Shown in pieces: positions 60,822 to 64,000 of a stretch of DNA of 64,000 bases (positions are counted from its first letter, which is position 1; every line of letters begins with the position of its first letter). Origin of the DNA: Coprobacter fastidiosus. Its GTDB lineage: Bacteria; Bacteroidota; Bacteroidia; Bacteroidales; Coprobacteraceae. The notes beneath the pieces are model-generated. The model searched no databases. It was not told the origin of the DNA and saw nothing but the letters and a program-made list of their open reading frames with translations. Both the position numbers and the translations under genes were made by a program. The stretch lies in the NCBI RefSeq assembly GCF_030296935.1, contig NZ_AP028032.1:3038001-3102000 (forward strand). The letters are read 5' to 3'.

Positions 60822-61841
60822 TTATTCGACGATAGTTACCCAACCATATTTGTCCGGTTCATCTCCATATTGTATGGCCCGGAGTTTATTGTATAATTGG
60901 GTGCATATTTTACCCGGTTTTCCGTCTTTAGAAATAATATATGACCGATTTTTTTCAGGATCGTCGATACGTTGTATCGGACTGATAACTGCAGCAGTAC
61001 CGCAAGCTCCCGCTTCTTCGAAAGTATCTAATTCTTCTTCCGGAATTTGACGGCGTTCGACGGTCAAGCCCATTTCTTCTGCCAATGTCATTAGGCTTTT
61101 ATTGGTAATAGACGGTAGGATAGAAGTAGATAACGGAGTTACGTACGTATTGTTTTTAATCCCGAAAAAATTAGCAGCACCACACTCGTCGATATATTTT
61201 TTTTCTTTTGCATCTAAATAAAATTCGCAGGAATATCCCATGTCGTGTGCCATTTTATTGGCCCGTAAACTGGCAGCATAATTTCCTCCGACTTTATAAA
61301 CTCCTGTACCTAATGGTGCTGAGCGATCATATTGACGGATAATGACGTAAGGATTAGTTGAAAATCCACCTTTAAAGTATGGCCCTACCGGTGTGACAAA
61401 TACGATGAACATATATTCGCTTGCCGGATGTACACCTACTTGTGCACCTGTTCCGATTAATAATGGTCTGATGTAAAGAGACGCTCCGCTTTCATAAGGC
61501 GGAACGAACCGTTCATTCAGTTTTATGACTTTAAGGATAGCGTCACGGAATTTTTCCGTAGATAGTTCAGGCATTAAAATTCCTCTGCAAGTACTTTGCA
61601 GCCGTGCCGCATTTTCATCAAGACGAAATACTCGTATTTTCTCGTCTTTTCCGCGAAAAGCTTTTAATCCTTCAAAAGCTTCTTGTCCATAATGCAGGCA
61701 AGTGGCTGCCATGTGCATATTGATATATTCGCTGCTACTTATTTCAAGTTCGCCCCAACTTCCGTTCCGGTAATTGTACCGTACATTGTAATCGGTCGGC
61801 ATGTAACCGAATGATAAATTAGCCCAATCGATAGTTTTCAT
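60822..61841 (-). CDS. ilvE: Branched-chain amino-acid aminotransferase
   Basis: A 339-residue fold-type IV PLP enzyme that interconverts branched-chain amino acids and their keto acids. CLHYGQEAFEGLKAFRG, PPYESGASLYIRPLLIGTGAQVGVHPA, the catalytic Lys183 in GVYKVGGNYAASL, ECGAANFFGIKN and EAGACGTAAVISPI are all in place. The length fits the eukaryote-like BCAT-II subgroup seen in Bacteroidota. It is monocistronic, with its own terminator, and an inverted repeat overlaps its promoter. Confidence 0.96.
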   Translation of the reverse strand: MKTIDWANLSFGYMPTDYNVRYNYRNGSWGELEISSSEYINMHMAATCLHYGQEAFEGLKAFRGKDEKIRVFRLDENAARLQSTCRGILMPELSTEKFRDAILKVIKLNERFVPPYESGASLYIRPLLIGTGAQVGVHPASEYMFIVFVTPVGPYFKGGFSTNPYVIIRQYDRSAPLGTGVYKVGGNYAASLRANKMAHDMGYSCEFYLDAKEKKYIDECGAANFFGIKNNTYVTPLSTSILPSITNKSLMTLAEEMGLTVERRQIPEEELDTFEEAGACGTAAVISPIQRIDDPEKNRSYIISKDGKPGKICTQLYNKLRAIQYGDEPDKYGWVTIVE

Positions 61842-61879
61842 TTTTATTATTGTTTTTCGATATTTACATGTAAGATTTA

Positions 61880-61887
61880 CAAAGTTA
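61880..61887 (-). promoter_or_regulatory. Candidate -7 box of ilvE
   Basis: TAACTTTG on the minus strand, 39 bases before the ATG, fitting TAnnTTTG. No -33 box at the right place. Confidence 0.45.
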
Positions 61888-61909
61888 CAATTTTTATAAA
61901 TATTGTAAC
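61884..61909. promoter_or_regulatory. Inverted repeat overlapping the ilvE promoter (candidate operator)
   Basis: GTTACAAT at 61884-61891 and ATTGTAAC at 61902-61909, 8-bp perfect arms spaced by 10 AT bases. The nearer arm shares its first four bases with the -7 box. Two half-sites centred 18 bases apart suit a dimeric repressor or activator. Confidence 0.45.
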
Positions 61910-61965
61910 TGTTTTTTGTCCGAAATATTGAACATTATTCCGGTTTAAAAGAAAAAAAAGAAAAT

Positions 61966-62808
61966 TTATGACAGGTTGTTATTGTTATGAGGTAAGAATG
62001 TCCCGCAATTTTTACAATAAGAAGCATCTGCCTCATGCTTATTCTCTCCGCAATTAGGACAAGTAATGTTCTTTTTTCGTAAAGGTTTGATCAATTCTGA
62101 AGAAATAATACCGGTAGGAACGGCCAGTATCGAGTATCCGAGTAACATGACGATGACTGAAATTGTCTGACCTAAGAATGTGATAGGCGTTATATCTCCG
62201 TATCCTACGGTCGTGATAGTGACGACTGCCCAATATATGCTTTTGGGAATGTTGGAGAAAGAAGGATTTACACTTCCTTCGACCAAATACATCAAAGCTC
62301 CTAATATCGTTACGAGAATCATGATGAAGTAGGTAAATATCATGATCTTTTTTACGCTTCTTCGTAAAGAATCGACCAAATGGTTGCCTTCTTTTAAAAA
62401 ATGCGTTAGTTTTAGTATTCTGAAGATACGAAGAAGACGTAAGGCACGAATAACGATAAGATAGTGAGTACTACTGTACAGGATACCGATGAAGAACGGT
62501 AAAATAGATAAGAGGTCAATGATTCCATAAACTGAAAAAATATATTTTTTTCGATTCGGACTGCAGTAAATACGGGTTGCATATTCGATAGTAAACAGTA
62601 TGGTTATAATCCACTCGCAGATACGGAATGGGAGTGCGTATCGAGCGTTGAATGCGACTACACTTTCTATTGCTGCCAATATAACGCTGAGAAGGATTAC
62701 GTTCAGTAAGATGATATCGAATCTCTTTCCTTCTTCCGTATCGGTTTTGAATATGATGGTGTATAGTTTCTTTTTTAATTCTTTACGTTTTTGCAGATCC
62801 ATGATCAT
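61966..62808 (-). CDS. Voltage-gated potassium channel with C-terminal zinc ribbon
   Basis: A 280-residue six-helix ion channel (an in-frame ATG at 62802 is an alternative start). The voltage sensor S4 is RALRLLRIFRILKL (residues 121-134) with arginines every third position. The pore has TVGYGD at 200-205, the potassium filter. After S6 comes a short tail with CPNCGENKHEADASYCKNCGTFLPH (C250, C253, C265, C268), a zinc ribbon. The tail is an unusual addition to a Kv-type channel and could sense metal or redox state. It is monocistronic between ilvE and the S4/pth genes. Confidence 0.9.
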   Translation of the reverse strand: MIMDLQKRKELKKKLYTIIFKTDTEEGKRFDIILLNVILLSVILAAIESVVAFNARYALPFRICEWIITILFTIEYATRIYCSPNRKKYIFSVYGIIDLLSILPFFIGILYSSTHYLIVIRALRLLRIFRILKLTHFLKEGNHLVDSLRRSVKKIMIFTYFIMILVTILGALMYLVEGSVNPSFSNIPKSIYWAVVTITTVGYGDITPITFLGQTISVIVMLLGYSILAVPTGIISSELIKPLRKKNITCPNCGENKHEADASYCKNCGTFLPHNNNNLS

Positions 62809-62850
62809 GTCATTCCGATTAAAAGTTTCTTATCTCCTATGTGAATCCTA

Positions 62851-62879
62851 TAAAGATAGTCTTGATGCGGATTGAACAA
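62851..62879 (-). promoter_or_regulatory. Candidate promoter of the K+ channel gene
   Basis: On the minus strand TTG at 62877-62879, 18 bases, and TATCTTTA at 62851-62858, a partial consensus match, 43-49 bases before the start. Confidence 0.4.
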
Positions 62880-62920
62880 GTTGCTGCAGTATAACAGATC
62901 AAGTGTTGTATAAGTTTTGC

Positions 62921-63364
62921 TTAATCGTTTTCTTCGTAATCGTCAAAATCAAAATCAAAGTCGAATCCGTCATCAAAAAAATCTCCTTCGGTAAACTTTT
63001 TCAGTTCCCTTCCTTCTCGTTTTGTCGGTCTTCCCAGTCCTTTGCTCCGATTTATGAATCCGCTGATACGGTTCATTTCCAGTATATCGTATTGTTCTTG
63101 CGGTGTAACGTTTTCAAGGTATTCCGGGACAAGTTTTGCTCCCATCCTCTTTTCGGTCAGAGCCAATACTTTAAAAGAGTAAGTGACAGGAGGTTTCCGT
63201 ACTTGGATGATTTCACCTGCTTTTATTGTACGGGATGGTTTTACCGAGACGTTTCCGATAGAGACTCGCCCTTTCTTACAAGCTTCGGTTGCAATTGTAC
63301 GTGTTTTGAAAATGCGTGTAGCCCACATCCATTTGTCTATTCGAACTTCATTTTCTTTTTCCAT
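62921..63364 (-). CDS. S4-domain RNA-binding protein, Hsp15-like
   Basis: A 147-residue S4-domain protein resembling heat-shock protein 15 (HslR): RIDKWMWATRIFKTRTIATEACKKGRVSIGNVSVKPSRTIKAGEIIQVRK. Hsp15-type proteins bind nascent-chain-blocked 50S subunits. The C-terminus is highly acidic (FTEGDFFDDGFDFDFDFDDYEEND). It starts 7 bases after the pth stop and is part of a probable rplY-pth-S4 operon. Confidence 0.92.
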   Translation of the reverse strand: MEKENEVRIDKWMWATRIFKTRTIATEACKKGRVSIGNVSVKPSRTIKAGEIIQVRKPPVTYSFKVLALTEKRMGAKLVPEYLENVTPQEQYDILEMNRISGFINRSKGLGRPTKREGRELKKFTEGDFFDDGFDFDFDFDDYEEND

Positions 63365-63371
63365 GACAATT

Positions 63372-63935
63372 TTACTTATTGTTGAATTGTGTCATGGTCA
63401 GTTGTATGCCTGCCAGACAGAAACTTTTTATGATCTCTCCTGCACGTTCGAGACGGGCGGGTAATTCTTTTTCTTGTTCTTCGGGGAAGCTTCCTAATAC
63501 GTAGTTGACTTGTTGTCCTTTAGAAAAATCATTCCCGATTCCGAATCGAAGTCGGGCGTAATTGTCACTCCCTAATATTTGTTGAATATGTTTCAGACCG
63601 TTATGACCGGCATCGCTACCTCGGGGCTTTAAACGCAGACTACCGAAGGGTAATGCTAAATCATCCACTATTACCAATAAATTTTCTACCGGAATGTTTT
63701 CTTTTTGCAGCCAATAACGTACGGCATTTCCGCTCAAATTCATATACGTAGACGGCTTTAACAAGATTAATGTGCGTCCTTTGATTTTTAATTCGCAGAT
63801 TTCGCCATACCTTTTGTCTGTAAAAACGAGATTGGACGCTTTAGCTAAAGCGTCCAATACTCTGAATCCTATGTTGTGACGGGTATTTTCATATTCTGGT
63901 CCGATATTACCCAATCCCACAATCAAATATTTCAT
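63372..63935 (-). CDS. pth: Peptidyl-tRNA hydrolase
   Basis: A 187-residue Pth that releases peptides stuck on t[34 protein letters not shown] contains the catalytic His; [52 protein letters not shown] and YARLRFGIG are the other family motifs. The length is normal. It sits between the probable rplY end and the S4 gene. Confidence 0.97.
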   Translation of the reverse strand: MKYLIVGLGNIGPEYENTRHNIGFRVLDALAKASNLVFTDKRYGEICELKIKGRTLILLKPSTYMNLSGNAVRYWLQKENIPVENLLVIVDDLALPFGSLRLKPRGSDAGHNGLKHIQQILGSDNYARLRFGIGNDFSKGQQVNYVLGSFPEEQEKELPARLERAGEIIKSFCLAGIQLTMTQFNNK

Positions 63936-63948
63936 TTAAGCAATATTA

Positions 63949-64000
63949 TTATTTACCGCTTTTTGCTTGCAAACCGCGAGCTGCTCTTGTTAGTTTAACA
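63949..64000 (-). CDS. rplY: C-terminal codons of a gene before pth, probably ribosomal protein bL25
   Basis: A minus-strand frame running off the right edge reads VKLTRAARGLQAKSGK then TAA. It is 13 bases before the pth ATG. Only 16 residues are visible, so the product is inferred: in Bacteroidales rplY (bL25/Ctc) usually precedes pth, and a basic Ala/Arg/Lys tail fits it. Not provable here. Confidence 0.55.
   Translation of the reverse strand, partial: VKLTRAARGLQAKSGK

Noticed and set aside
1-64000. CRISPR arrays, tRNA or rRNA genes, prophage or conjugative genes
   Set aside because: No evenly spaced direct repeats, cloverleaf-like runs or hallmark genes were seen on either strand.

Overview
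The window looks like chromosomal DNA of a member of the Bacteroidales (Bacteroidota). The evidence is the gene content (single-chain pyruvate:ferredoxin oxidoreductase, a C-terminal type IX secretion signal, a PCMD-type surface protein, a DUF4136 lipoprotein, a PepSY-like lipoprotein and an LptD-type barrel protein), an AT-rich base composition, and repeated promoters of the Bacteroidota type (TTTG, about 19-21 bases, TAnnTTTG). A Coprobacter- or Barnesiella-like genus is possible, but this is a guess. No tRNA, rRNA, CRISPR array, prophage or intact insertion sequence was seen.

Layout. 1-2 kb: the start of an exported PCMD-like protein running off the left edge, and an AAA ATPase. 2-8 kb: pyruvate:ferredoxin oxidoreductase, and an LTA-synthase-like membrane phosphotransferase. 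8-13.2 kb: an exported GH38 alpha-mannosidase and NADP-type glutamate dehydrogenase. 13.3-20.8 kb (minus strand): carB, an M23/LysM peptidase, recG and ispD. 21-24 kb: a lipoprotein with an outer-membrane barrel protein, a flavoprotein and an exported hydrolase. 24.4-31 kb (minus): a beta-helix surface protein, a GlsB-type small membrane protein and sbcDC. 31-35.5 kb: a DsbD-type reductase, a PepSY-like lipoprotein, and the thyA-folA pair. 35.9-41.6 kb: a complete five-gene tripartite ABC efflux operon with two different permeases. 41.7-46.8 kb: pyrH, frr and rsgA, a TPR protein, then yraN, yjbR and birA. 47-49.4 kb: a SIMPL protein, tadA, a small unknown gene and rnz. 49.8-64 kb: rpsA, a type IX-secreted fibronectin-III protein, corA, lptD, an HD hydrolase, an exported MsrB-MsrA fusion, ilvE, a voltage-gated K+ channel with a zinc ribbon, an S4 RNA-binding protein, pth and the last codons of a probable rplY.

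The most interesting signals lie between genes. First, carB has a promoter about 200 bases upstream, followed by a leader with a strong intrinsic terminator and a 19-codon open frame running through that terminator. This layout resembles the coupled attenuator of enterobacterial pyrBI. Second, a family of short inverted-repeat elements (full length about 175 bp, ends AGAGCCTGTTTAAA) occurs in about ten places as complete, internally deleted or broken copies; two abut or form the end of a gene. Third, an orphan intrinsic terminator sits in front of the dsbD-like gene. Fourth, an inverted repeat overlaps the ilvE promoter.

Much of the window is housekeeping: translation (rpsA, frr, rsgA, tadA, pth, rnz), nucleotide and folate metabolism (carB, pyrH, thyA, folA), DNA repair (recG, sbcCD) and the cell envelope (LptD, DsbD, the efflux system, exported enzymes). 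Functions are assigned from recognised motifs and family knowledge. No database search was run.
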